Below are positions 19,562 to 27,913 of a stretch of DNA of 44,490 nt, one piece after another. Positions within the stretch are counted from its first letter, which is position 1. Every line of letters starts with the position of its first letter. The stretch is from Desulfopila aestuarii DSM 18488 (lineage in GTDB: Bacteria > Desulfobacterota > Desulfobulbia > Desulfobulbales > Desulfocapsaceae). The stretch spans positions 1-44,490 of the forward strand of contig CAMBBS010000036.1 of assembly GCA_945863875.1 (NCBI GenBank), in the 5' to 3' direction. Under the pieces are notes generated by a model, which worked only from the letters and a program-made list of their open reading frames with translations, was not told where the DNA came from and did no database searches. Made by a program: the position numbers and the translations under genes.

Positions 19562-19598
19562 GAGTGCTTTTCCTCTATGATTATTTCGGGTCGAATTC
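19562..19598 (+). repeat. Direct repeat, copy 2
   Basis: Starts GAGTGCTTTTCCTCT; partner of 18861-18897. It lies about 100 nt upstream of the nitroreductase ATG and 68 nt upstream of the globin start, so it could also be a regulatory site. Confidence 0.6.
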
Positions 19599-19696
19599 CA
19601 CACCATCTCCGTGATTGTCTGGAAGCGGCTGGGAAAATCTGTTAAAAGTTCGTAAAAGTGTAAGACGAATCAACTTCTTTACCAAGGGGCTGCTCT

Positions 19697-20452
19697 ATGT
19701 ATGACATCAAAGTGTATCGCGATTTTATAAAAGATAGCATCCGAAAAAAGATCGATTTTCACAAGAGTGACCAGAGCAGAGGTGTTCCCGTACCACCATT
19801 GGAGGAACATATTGATCTGAAGTTACCTCGCATCGCTCTCCCTGAGGGATCATCCTGGGGGCCTGTTATAAAAGCAACTCATCTTGTGGACGCTATCAGT
19901 AATCGACGAAGCAGGCGAAACTATAGTGACGAATTCCTGAAAGTTGAAGAATTGGCCTTTCTTCTCTGGGCAACACAGGGACAAAGACAGCCAGGAAAAC
20001 AACCTCCCCATTTCCGCACAGTACCCTCGGCTGGTGCAAGGCACAGTTTCGAGACGTACTTGTTCATTCACAGGGTGGAAACATTACCCCAGGGGCTGTA
20101 TCGTTATCTTCCTCTCTCCAATGAGCTTGTTCTGCTCTATGATACCGATGACCAGTTTAAAACCAGACTATCCCAGGCAGCCCTGGGACAAAGATTTGTC
20201 GCTGACAGCGCAGTGTTGTTTATCTGGACAACCGTGCCTTATCGTATGGAATGGCGGTATTTACAGGCAGCACACCGGGTTATCCTGCTCGACGCAGGTC
20301 ATGTCTGCCAGAATCTCTATCTGGCATGCGAGGCGATTAATGCAGGAACCTGTGCAATTGCAGCCTACGATCAGGAAGCGATGGACGAGTTGATTCAGGT
20401 AGATGGAAAAGAACAATTCGTTATCTACCTCGCACCTGTGGGAAAATACTAG
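19697..20452 (+). CDS. SagB/ThcOx-family nitroreductase-like flavoprotein
   Basis: This 251-residue FMN-dependent oxidoreductase has the SagB-type signature (SNRRSRRNYSDEFLKVEELAFLLWATQG, then RTVPSAGARHSFETYLF) and the C-terminal GHVCQNLYLACEAINAGTCAIAAY. Members catalyse dehydrogenation or reduction of small molecules; only some act on azoline peptides, and no peptide-modification genes are nearby. It lies 30 nt upstream of the phosphatase gene of the next operon and could be co-transcribed. A damaged partial copy lies at 40893-41139. Confidence 0.88.
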   Translation: MYDIKVYRDFIKDSIRKKIDFHKSDQSRGVPVPPLEEHIDLKLPRIALPEGSSWGPVIKATHLVDAISNRRSRRNYSDEFLKVEELAFLLWATQGQRQPGKQPPHFRTVPSAGARHSFETYLFIHRVETLPQGLYRYLPLSNELVLLYDTDDQFKTRLSQAALGQRFVADSAVLFIWTTVPYRMEWRYLQAAHRVILLDAGHVCQNLYLACEAINAGTCAIAAYDQEAMDELIQVDGKEQFVIYLAPVGKY

Positions 20453-20482
20453 TGTAGATCAATCCCCGCCAAGAGGGTCAAC

Positions 20483-21271
20483 ATGCCTGAAACTATTGCT
20501 TTCTCGACCAACAACCGCCGGGTACCGCTCTCCGGAGCGGTTAATTTTCGCGATCTAGGTGGCTATCCGACCACGGATCATAACCGGGTTAGAAAAGGTC
20601 TGGTCTTTCGTTCCGATCACCTCTCCCGCCTGACCATAAACGATCAGCAACTTTTGCAGACTCTCCGCTTCAAAACGGTCTGTGACCTGAGAACCGTCCT
20701 TGAGCAGCGGCTGGCCCCTGACCTTTTGCCGGAAGATGACTCGATTCAACTCCTCTCTCTGCCGGTACAGGTTGACGGGTTTGATCCGGCTACCGTCATG
20801 GATCGACTGCGAGCGGACGATGAGGCGTGGCTGTCCGTCGATTTTTTCATCGAACTCTACCGGCGGTATCTCGACGATTTCGGCCCGGTGTGGGGCACGG
20901 TGCTCGGGTTGGTCGCTTCGTCGCACAACCTGCCGCTGGTCTTTCACTGCACCGGAGGCAAGGACCGCACCGGAATCTGTGCGGCCCTGCTGCTGAAGGC
21001 CCTCGGCGTACAGGAAGAAAATATTCTTCTTGATCACGATTACTCCAATGATTGCAATGCCGAAAGGCTGCAACCGATCTATGCCAAATTTGCTGCCATG
21101 GGCATCACGGCAGAGAAGGCCGCCCCCTATCTGCAGGCTCCGAGAGAACCCCTTGTTGCCCTGCTTGCCCACCTGAAAAAAACTTACGGTACCATCGAAA
21201 ATTATCTGCTGAGCAAGGCGGGGCTCGACCGGACAACACTCACCGCCCTGCGCCGACGCCTGCTGCAATGA
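20483..21271 (+). CDS. Tyrosine-phosphatase-like protein (Y_phosphatase3), first gene of the pterin/lipid cluster
   Basis: This 262-residue cysteine phosphatase has the family start GAVNFRDLGGYPT, LVFRSDHLSRLT and the P-loop FHCTGGKDRTG with the nucleophilic Cys, general Arg and the GKDRTG form typical of the PtpB/LipA group. These enzymes dephosphorylate phosphotyrosine or phosphoinositide substrates; in this operon, next to a CDP-alcohol phosphatidyltransferase, removal of a phosphate from a lipid head group is an attractive inference. AGAGGG precedes ATG 20483. Its TGA overlaps the next ATG by 4 nt. Confidence 0.9.
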   Translation: MPETIAFSTNNRRVPLSGAVNFRDLGGYPTTDHNRVRKGLVFRSDHLSRLTINDQQLLQTLRFKTVCDLRTVLEQRLAPDLLPEDDSIQLLSLPVQVDGFDPATVMDRLRADDEAWLSVDFFIELYRRYLDDFGPVWGTVLGLVASSHNLPLVFHCTGGKDRTGICAALLLKALGVQEENILLDHDYSNDCNAERLQPIYAKFAAMGITAEKAAPYLQAPREPLVALLAHLKKTYGTIENYLLSKAGLDRTTLTALRRRLLQ

Positions 21272-22512
21272 AAAACTGGAACCGGCACACTGAACGGCAA
21301 CAAGCACTGGCGCGCCTTCGCCGGCAGTGCTGTTGGGCTGCCGCACTTCTTTTTTCTCCCTGGCTGTCGACCATTTTTCTCTGTCGTCCTCTCTTTCACG
21401 ACCAGCCGGCGACGATCCTGGCCCTTCTGCCCGGACTAGCGACAGCGGTGTACCTGCACAGCCGCCTGTCTCGTCACCTGACAGCCAACCACCGCCCCTT
21501 CGAGACAAACAGGCTCTTTGCTACCCTGGGAGCAGCCAACTGGATCACACTGCTGCGTGCCGCGGCTGTCGTCGCCCTGGCCGGTTTCCTGCCTGTTGCC
21601 GCCTCGACGGTGGTCGCCACCCAGGAAAGCCGGGGGCAGTTGAACGCCGGTGGGCTGGCGTGGGCGCCGGGCATCATCTATCTGGGGATATCCCTGGCCG
21701 ATCTGCTTGACGGCTTTTTGGCCAGAAGGCAGGGGCGCGAGACCGAGCTCGGCAAACGACTGGATATCGAAACCGACGCCATGGGCCTGCTGGTGGCCTC
21801 ACTGCTGGCGGTTGTCCTCGGTCGGCTGCCGGTCATCTATCTCCTGGTCGGACTGGCTTACTATCCTTTTATCTTCGGCATATGGCTGCAGCAAAGACGG
21901 AAACTGCCGGTGGTCGCGCTGCAACCCAGGCCCTTTTCACGGATTATCGCCGGTTTTCAGATGGGCCTGGTCGGCCTGGCTCTTCTACCGGTCTTTCATC
22001 GTCCATTCCTCTTTCTTGCCGCCTCTATTTTCATGACGCCGCTGCTTATCGGTTTTATGAGAGACTGGCTGGTGGTTTCCCGCCGAATAGAATCCGACAG
22101 AAACCAACAGACAGGCCTGGACCGCTGGGCACGGTCAAAGATGAGGACGGTACCGATGACCCTTCGCCTGGGGCTTTTTTCCGGAGGGATGATGATACTT
22201 GTTGATTTCGGCATACAGTGGCATCTGCTGTGGCATCTGTCGTGGCAATCGGTTGCCCTGGCAATCTTCTGTATCTGCGGTCTCTTGGCCACCATTGGCT
22301 GCATGGGCCGCACTGCCGCTCTTTGCCTGGCCCTGCTGCTTGCCGGCAACCAATCGCCTTTTGGGGCATCTCTTTTATCGTTCGTTGTCTTCGCCTTCGC
22401 CGCTGCCCTGATGATAATCGGTACCGGCGCCTTGTCCCTCTGGACTCCGGAAGAAACAATCCTCTACCGCCAAGGGAAAAACAAACCAACGTCCAATGGC
22501 GGGCCACGATGA
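21268..22512 (+). CDS. CDP-alcohol phosphatidyltransferase-family membrane protein
   Basis: This 414-residue multi-pass membrane protein, starting at ATG 21268 in a 4-nt overlap, carries the complete CDP-alcohol phosphotransferase motif D-x2-D-G-x2-A-R-x8-G-x3-D-x3-D (DLLDGFLAR, then GKRLDIETD). The enzyme joins a CMP-activated lipid or alcohol to an acceptor alcohol in the inner membrane. It is about twice the size of PgsA or PssA because of an extra C-terminal block of about six hydrophobic helices (residues about 220-400), not seen in housekeeping enzymes. The acceptor is unknown; the operon suggests a special head group. Confidence 0.9.
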   Translation: MKNWNRHTERQQALARLRRQCCWAAALLFSPWLSTIFLCRPLFHDQPATILALLPGLATAVYLHSRLSRHLTANHRPFETNRLFATLGAANWITLLRAAAVVALAGFLPVAASTVVATQESRGQLNAGGLAWAPGIIYLGISLADLLDGFLARRQGRETELGKRLDIETDAMGLLVASLLAVVLGRLPVIYLLVGLAYYPFIFGIWLQQRRKLPVVALQPRPFSRIIAGFQMGLVGLALLPVFHRPFLFLAASIFMTPLLIGFMRDWLVVSRRIESDRNQQTGLDRWARSKMRTVPMTLRLGLFSGGMMILVDFGIQWHLLWHLSWQSVALAIFCICGLLATIGCMGRTAALCLALLLAGNQSPFGASLLSFVVFAFAAALMIIGTGALSLWTPEETILYRQGKNKPTSNGGPR

Positions 22513-23597
22513 CCATATCTCGACCACCATCCGCCAAGGGGACCACCGGTAAATGGTCGACTGTCGGACGGGAAATAATCAAGAGATGGCGCTGGCCCCT
22601 CGGATTGCTTGGTCTGACACTCGCCTGGCACGCCCTGCGGGAAGTTATCTGGGCCGAAGTATGGCAGCTCCTGGCCGGAATGGATTCTCTGGCCATTCTG
22701 ACCCTTGGAGTCGTCAACCTGCTTATGCTGCCTTTGATGACCGCCAGATGGTGGCTGCTCCTCAGGCTCCTCGGCTCGCCGGTCGATCCGCTCTCCGTCT
22801 GTGCCTATCGCCTGGCCGCCAACGCCGTCAGTTATCTTACTCCCGGCCCGCATTTCGGCGGAGAACCGCTCGCGGTCTATCTCCTGCAGCATCGCCACGG
22901 GATACCAACGGTCTCCGCCGCCACCTCGGTCGCCGTCGACCGGCTGCTTGAGCTTTTCGCCGGCTTTATCGTCCTGTCACTCTGCCTGACTGGTCTGGCA
23001 TCTGCGCAAACCGGTCTCTTTCAGGCGAATAACGGACCGTGGCTCGTCCTTGCCGTACCGGCTGTCGTTACCTGGATCCTCGCCCTGCTGAGCACCGGTG
23101 GCAGACCCCTGTCCCGGGTATTAGTGCCGGTGAGAAAATTTTGTGGCCGATTCCTCCCCCGGCTTTCCGGTAACAGCCCGATGTTCGCCTTTATTACCCA
23201 GGGCGAGGACATGGCCGCAGCCCTTTTTCGGCGACACCGCTCCCTCTTCCTGCTGGCCAATCTTCTTTCCTTTGGCCATTGGCTGGGAGTCTTCTTCGAA
23301 TTTTGGCTGATGTCGGTCTTTCTGCAGCTGCCGTTGCCTTTCTGGCACCTGACAGCGGTGGTAGTTGTTGCGCGGCTGGCGTTTTATACGCCCCTGCCGG
23401 CTGGTATCGGTGCATTGGAATCGGCCCTCCCCTGGCTGACCGCCACCCTGGGCTCGGGAAGCAGCCTCGGGTTCGGCCTCTGCCTGATCATCCGATTCCG
23501 TGACCTTCTCTTTAGTCTGGCGGGACTGGCGCTTACCATGAAGTATTTGACTTGTCCCGACAAGGCCGGTATCATTCGCGATAGAACCGAGCAATAG
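22509..23597 (+). CDS. LPG-synthase-type transmembrane protein (UPF0104/AglD family)
   Basis: This 362-residue integral membrane protein with about eight helices starts at ATG 22509, overlapping the previous stop (ATGA). The stretch YLTPGPHFGGEPLAVYLL, followed by ATSVAVDRLLELFAGF, and the later YTPLPAGIGALESALPWL are marks of the lysylphosphatidylglycerol synthase transmembrane family. Proteins with only this part are thought to move or help move lipids and lipid-linked products across the membrane. A flippase for the product of this cluster is plausible. Confidence 0.88.
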   Translation: MTISRPPSAKGTTGKWSTVGREIIKRWRWPLGLLGLTLAWHALREVIWAEVWQLLAGMDSLAILTLGVVNLLMLPLMTARWWLLLRLLGSPVDPLSVCAYRLAANAVSYLTPGPHFGGEPLAVYLLQHRHGIPTVSAATSVAVDRLLELFAGFIVLSLCLTGLASAQTGLFQANNGPWLVLAVPAVVTWILALLSTGGRPLSRVLVPVRKFCGRFLPRLSGNSPMFAFITQGEDMAAALFRRHRSLFLLANLLSFGHWLGVFFEFWLMSVFLQLPLPFWHLTAVVVVARLAFYTPLPAGIGALESALPWLTATLGSGSSLGFGLCLIIRFRDLLFSLAGLALTMKYLTCPDKAGIIRDRTEQ

Positions 23598-23644
23598 ATT
23601 ACACACGATCTGTCAGGATAACAACAGGATGGAAAAGGATCCCC

Positions 23645-24442
23645 ATGGATGAAAATCAGCCTCGGACCAACGCTCTCAGTCGTGCCCGGAAAACACCGGC
23701 AACCGGCAGCACCGACCCCGATTGTCAATCGCAAGCATGGTTCGACCGATTACCTGATCTTTCTGAGGACTTCCTGGACCGTCACCACCGGCCACTCGTG
23801 ACTGTTTCCTACGCCCAGAGCGTCGATGGCAGCATCGCCGGCCGGAATCGTCAACAACTTCAGCTAAGCGGCCACCAGTCGATGGTCTTGACCCACCGGA
23901 TCCGGGCCGCCTGCGACGCCATCGTCATCGGCATCAATACGCTGCTGGTCGATAACCCACTGCTGACTGTTCGTCTCATCGAGGGACCGAATCCCCAACC
24001 GATTGTTCTCGACAGCAAGCTGCGCATCCCCCTGGAGGCCAGGCTTCTGGACCGCACTGACCATCGTTGCTGGCTGGCCTGTACCGACAAAAGCGACCTC
24101 GAACGGATCGACACGGTTGAACGTCGAGGCGCTGAACTCATCCACTGCCGCCGTGATAGCCGGGACCGAGTCGATCTACCTGACCTGCTTTCTCTGCTCG
24201 GCCAAAAGGGCATCAAGAGCGTCATGGTTGAAGGCGGCAGCCAGGTCATCACCAGTTTTCTCGAGGCACGCCTGGTCGACCAGATGATCATCACTATCGC
24301 TCCCCGCCTGGTGGGAGGTCTGCCGGTATTGAATCGACCGACAGCCGGCAACGGTTCCCTGTTGCATCTCGATTCCATTACCTACCAGTCCTGCGGTCCG
24401 GACATCATCCTCTGGGGGAAACCGCAGTGGAGGAAAGCGTGA
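23645..24442 (+). CDS. RibD C-terminal-type reductase
   Basis: This 265-residue member of the RibD-C/DHFR-like family has LVTVSYAQSVDGSIAG, the dinucleotide-binding region IRAACDAIVIGINTLLVDNPLLTVR and the strand-turn VMVEGGSQVITSFLE. In riboflavin synthesis such domains reduce the ribosyl side chain of a pyrimidine, and distant relatives act on pterins. The deaminase domain of true RibD is missing; an N-terminal extension of about 45 residues replaces it. It starts 47 nt after the flippase-like gene and overlaps the dehydrogenase start by 4 nt (GTGA). Here it probably reduces the pterin-like product or precursor of the cluster. Confidence 0.9.
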   Translation: MDENQPRTNALSRARKTPATGSTDPDCQSQAWFDRLPDLSEDFLDRHHRPLVTVSYAQSVDGSIAGRNRQQLQLSGHQSMVLTHRIRAACDAIVIGINTLLVDNPLLTVRLIEGPNPQPIVLDSKLRIPLEARLLDRTDHRCWLACTDKSDLERIDTVERRGAELIHCRRDSRDRVDLPDLLSLLGQKGIKSVMVEGGSQVITSFLEARLVDQMIITIAPRLVGGLPVLNRPTAGNGSLLHLDSITYQSCGPDIILWGKPQWRKA

Positions 24443-25458
24443 ACCGGCAACGGCTGGAATTTATCGCGCCGGGATGGGTGGACATCAACCTCGGCCCGGC
24501 ACCGCGGCCAGCAGCCGATCAGGTCCTGGTACGGACACGTTTTTCGGCCATAAGTCCGGGAACGGAGATGCTGGTTTACCGGGGACAGTGGCCGGAGGGC
24601 GTGCCGCTGGACAGCACCATCGAAGCCTTGGCCGGCGCCTTTGCCTATCCCCTCGCCTACGGCTATTCCACGGTCGGCCGGGTAGTCGCCACGGGCACCG
24701 CGGTATCCGGCGACTGGCTGAACCGCCGGGTCTTCGCCTTCCAGCCCCACCAGAATCTTTTCTGTGCCGCCGCCGCGACCCTGCAGCCCATTCCTGACGA
24801 TCTCGACGATGAAACCGCTCTCTTTCTGCCCAGTATGGAAACGGCGGTCAATCTCCTTTTGGACGGCCATCCCCTGATTGGAGAACACGTTGTAGTAATC
24901 GGCCAGGGCATCATCGGCCTGCTTGCAACCGCCCTGCTGGCCCGTTTTCCGCTGGCTACACTCACCACCATCGACGCGTATCCACTGCGGCGCGAGGCCT
25001 CCATGAACTTTGGTGCGAAAGAGAGCCATGACCCGGCGGATCCGTCCCTCCTCGCCCGATTGGGCGGAAATGAGGGTCAGGGAGGCAAGGCGGATCTGGT
25101 CTTGGAACTGTCGGGCAATCCGGCAGCCCTGAACACCGCCCTTTCCCTGACGCGTTTCAACGGCAGGGTGGTGGTTGGATCCTGGTACGGCACGAAAAAG
25201 ACCGAGCTGAAACTTGGTTCTTTTTTTCATCGTGGCCGGGTGTCGTTGATCAGCTCCCAGGTCAGCAGTCTCGCCCCCGAACTAACCGGCCGATGGCCAG
25301 ACGGCCGGCGCCTTGAGCTGGCCTGGCAAATGCTGCGGCAGGTTCGCCCGTCCGGCTGCATCAGTCATCGTTTTGCCCTGGCGGACGCGGCGTCGGCCTA
25401 TGCCCTCATTGACCGCAGTCCGGGCGAGACGATTCAGGTCATTTTCGATCACCAATAA
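24439..25458 (+). CDS. MDR-superfamily (zinc-type) alcohol dehydrogenase
   Basis: This 339-residue medium-chain dehydrogenase has the GroES-like N-terminal half with YGYSTVGRVVATG, then a Rossmann fold with VVVIGQGIIGLLA. The start is GTG 24439, since GGAGGAAA precedes it by a few nt and it overlaps the RibD-like stop. The usual GHE motif with the catalytic zinc ligands is not evident, so it may be a zinc-free reductase. It resembles dehydrogenases of natural-product pathways (such as the bacteriochlorophyll BchC group) more than housekeeping alcohol dehydrogenases. A role on a side-chain hydroxyl of the cluster's product is inferred. Confidence 0.88.
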   Translation: MNRQRLEFIAPGWVDINLGPAPRPAADQVLVRTRFSAISPGTEMLVYRGQWPEGVPLDSTIEALAGAFAYPLAYGYSTVGRVVATGTAVSGDWLNRRVFAFQPHQNLFCAAAATLQPIPDDLDDETALFLPSMETAVNLLLDGHPLIGEHVVVIGQGIIGLLATALLARFPLATLTTIDAYPLRREASMNFGAKESHDPADPSLLARLGGNEGQGGKADLVLELSGNPAALNTALSLTRFNGRVVVGSWYGTKKTELKLGSFFHRGRVSLISSQVSSLAPELTGRWPDGRRLELAWQMLRQVRPSGCISHRFALADAASAYALIDRSPGETIQVIFDHQ

Positions 25459-25508
25459 TCAGCAATAGTTGGTAAGGAAGAGCTACAATAAACGAGGAGA
25501 AAAATAGC

Positions 25509-25886
25509 ATGTACAGTCTCGGAGTAGGGCGCGATTTCAGCGCCAGCCATTACCTGGTCGGCGGCGACTGGGGAGCAGAGAACATCGAACATTTGCACCG
25601 TTACCGGCTGGAACTGGTGCTGGAGAAAAAAAAACTGGACCAGCACGGTTTTCTGGTCGATATTGTCGAGGTGGAGCGTCATCTGAACGAGGTTGTCGCC
25701 GATTTTCAGGGCAAAACCCTTAACACCTTAGTCTCCTTTGGCGGCGGTAATCCCAGTATCGAACGACTGGCCACTGTTATTTATGACCTGGTCAAAAAGA
25801 GGCTCGCGCCTTTTCGCCTCGATGCCATGGCCGTCACCATCCGGGAAGATGATATCGCCTGGACCTCGTACCGTACCACCCTCTGA
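25509..25886 (+). CDS. Divergent 6-pyruvoyl-tetrahydropterin synthase / QueD homologue
   Basis: This 125-residue T-fold protein keeps the zinc ligands H14, H28 and H30 (FSASH, HLHRY) and the pterin-anchoring glutamate (E113 in REDD). The catalytic cysteine four residues before the second His is Glu24, as in PTPS-III enzymes that make 6-hydroxymethyl-dihydropterin. The Asp-His pair of the LDHxxLN motif is Gln67-Gly68 (FQGKTLN). So it can probably bind a pterin, but its chemistry differs from both QueD and biopterin-type PTPS. ACGAGGAGAA precedes ATG 25509. Its TGA overlaps the next ATG by 1 nt. It links the cluster to pterins. Confidence 0.88.
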   Translation: MYSLGVGRDFSASHYLVGGDWGAENIEHLHRYRLELVLEKKKLDQHGFLVDIVEVERHLNEVVADFQGKTLNTLVSFGGGNPSIERLATVIYDLVKKRLAPFRLDAMAVTIREDDIAWTSYRTTL

Positions 25887-27913
25887 TGCGCATCGGCTTG
25901 GTCATTTACGGCAGTCTGGATACTCTCTCCGGCGGCTATCTCTATGACCGCATCGTGGTCGAAGGGTTGCGACGGCTCGGCCACGAGGTGGAAGTAATCG
26001 GCTTGCCTTCGGGCTCGTACCTCCGCCGACTGGCATGCGGCTTTTCGCCTGATATCCTTCGTCGGCTGCTGGCCGGTAAATTCGACATTCTCATCCAGGA
26101 TGAACTCTGCCACCCGACACTCTTTTCGGTCAATCGGCGACTTCGTCGTCAGGGTGGCCCGTTGCTTGTGGCCCTGGTCCACCATACCCTCTCCGCCGAA
26201 CCACGCCACCCCTGGCACAATAAGCTGCTGGCCCTGGCCGAACGGCGATTTCTCGCTTCGGTCGACGGTTTTATCCATAACTCGGCAACCACAAGCCGCA
26301 CAGCTGGGTCCCTGGTGGTGCACAAGCGACCGGAGGTTATCGCCTACCCGGCCGGCGACCGGTTCGGCAGCCCTCTGGCCGCTGAATTCATCAATCAACG
26401 TGCCGACCGGCCCGGACCATTACAGCTGCTCTTTCTCGGCAATGTGATTGCCAGAAAAGGTCTGGTGCCGCTGTTGAAGGGATTGGCGAAAATTGATCGT
26501 CAGCTCTGGCGGTTGTCGGTCGTTGGCGCTCTTGACTTCGATCCCGCCTATACCGCCGAAGCGCGGCAGCTCGTCCGAGACCTTGATCTGTCCGGGTCGG
26601 TTCGCTTTCTTGGTCCTCTCGACAATGACCGACTGGTCGAGACCCTGAGCGAGAGCCATCTCTTCTGTATGCCGTACGCCTATGAGGGCTTCGGCATCGC
26701 CATGCTGGAGGCCATGGCCTTTGGTCTGCCGGCCATCGGTTGTCTAAGCGGTGCGGCCGGCGAGACCATCCGCCACGGCGAAAACGGCTACCTGCTGGCC
26801 ATGGGCGATCTTGCCGGCCTGCAGCCGCTGCTGAATCAATTGCATCAGGATCGGGACAGGCTGCGGCGGCTCTCACTTGCTGCCCGTGCAACCTGTGCCG
26901 CAAGTCCTGGCTGGCAGGACGGGGTGGCCGCCATTGATGGTTTCCTGAGGCAGCTAAAGGACCGGCAAGACCGCCAGGCGAAGACGAATGACTGGGGTGG
27001 CTGCTTTGATCCCCGTTATCTTGCCGCCAAGAAAAGCATTGACGACCGGGCTCTGAACCATCATGTCTGGGAGACGCTCCGCGTTACGCTGCCGCAAACC
27101 ACCGGCGGCGCACCGGTGAACATTCTCGAAATAGGCGCCGGCATCGGCACCATGCTTGAACGGATGGTCGATCGACACCTGCTGACCGGTCCCGTCACCT
27201 ATATGGCCACCGACTGCGATCCGAACCAACTTATGGCGGCACGCCGATATCTGACCAAGTGGGCAGGAAAAAAGGGGTACAGCCTGTCCTGGACCGGTGA
27301 AAATCATGGCTGCCTGAGTACCCCTGGCGCCAGAATCTCGCTTTCACTCGAGCCGGCCAGTGCCGAAGAGCTTGCCGACCGGGCCGACTCGCCGGGCACC
27401 TTCCACCTGATCATCGCCCATGCCGTGCTCGATCTGATCGACTTCCCCAACCTGCTGCCGCGCCTTCTGTCACGGCTGACTGATAACGGCATGGCCTACT
27501 GCACCTGCAACTTCGACGGGGAGACCGTCTTCTTGCCCAAATGGGCAGGCGAAGAGGAAATAATCGGACGCTATCATGCCTCAATGGAGGCGCGGCTGTC
27601 CGGGGCAAGCCACACCGGCCGAAGACTGCTGAGCTTTCTGCAGGGTCCGGGCCTGGAACTCCTCGCCGCCGGCAGTTCTGACTGGATCATCCACCCCCGG
27701 AACCATGGCTATTTAACCAACGAGAGCTATTTCCTGCACGCCATCATTGAAACGGTGGAACAGGAACTTTGCCGCCAAGATCTTTCGCCGGCCGACCTTG
27801 CCGGACTGACCGACTGGGCCCGTTTGCGGCACCGGCAGGTGGACGATGGGGAACTGTCCTTTCTGGCCCGCCACCTCGATCTCCTGGCCCGCCGTCGACC
27901 ATCCCTGCCATGA
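25886..27913 (+). CDS. Fused GT4 glycosyltransferase - SAM methyltransferase
   Basis: A 675-residue two-domain protein. Residues 1 to about 360 form a GT-B glycosyltransferase of family 4: LSGGYLYD near the N-terminus, LFLGNVIARKG at the interdomain start, and YEGFGIAMLEAMAFGLP with the E-x7-E catalytic signature near 267. Residues about 390-675 form a class I methyltransferase with motif I ILEIGAGIGTML (near 412), DCDP for the ribose acid and HAVLDLIDF as motif IV. The GT would use a nucleotide sugar. It overlaps its neighbours by 1 nt upstream and 4 nt downstream. The fusion suggests sequential glycosylation and methylation of one molecule. Cytoplasmic. Confidence 0.9.
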   Translation: MRIGLVIYGSLDTLSGGYLYDRIVVEGLRRLGHEVEVIGLPSGSYLRRLACGFSPDILRRLLAGKFDILIQDELCHPTLFSVNRRLRRQGGPLLVALVHHTLSAEPRHPWHNKLLALAERRFLASVDGFIHNSATTSRTAGSLVVHKRPEVIAYPAGDRFGSPLAAEFINQRADRPGPLQLLFLGNVIARKGLVPLLKGLAKIDRQLWRLSVVGALDFDPAYTAEARQLVRDLDLSGSVRFLGPLDNDRLVETLSESHLFCMPYAYEGFGIAMLEAMAFGLPAIGCLSGAAGETIRHGENGYLLAMGDLAGLQPLLNQLHQDRDRLRRLSLAARATCAASPGWQDGVAAIDGFLRQLKDRQDRQAKTNDWGGCFDPRYLAAKKSIDDRALNHHVWETLRVTLPQTTGGAPVNILEIGAGIGTMLERMVDRHLLTGPVTYMATDCDPNQLMAARRYLTKWAGKKGYSLSWTGENHGCLSTPGARISLSLEPASAEELADRADSPGTFHLIIAHAVLDLIDFPNLLPRLLSRLTDNGMAYCTCNFDGETVFLPKWAGEEEIIGRYHASMEARLSGASHTGRRLLSFLQGPGLELLAAGSSDWIIHPRNHGYLTNESYFLHAIIETVEQELCRQDLSPADLAGLTDWARLRHRQVDDGELSFLARHLDLLARRRPSLP

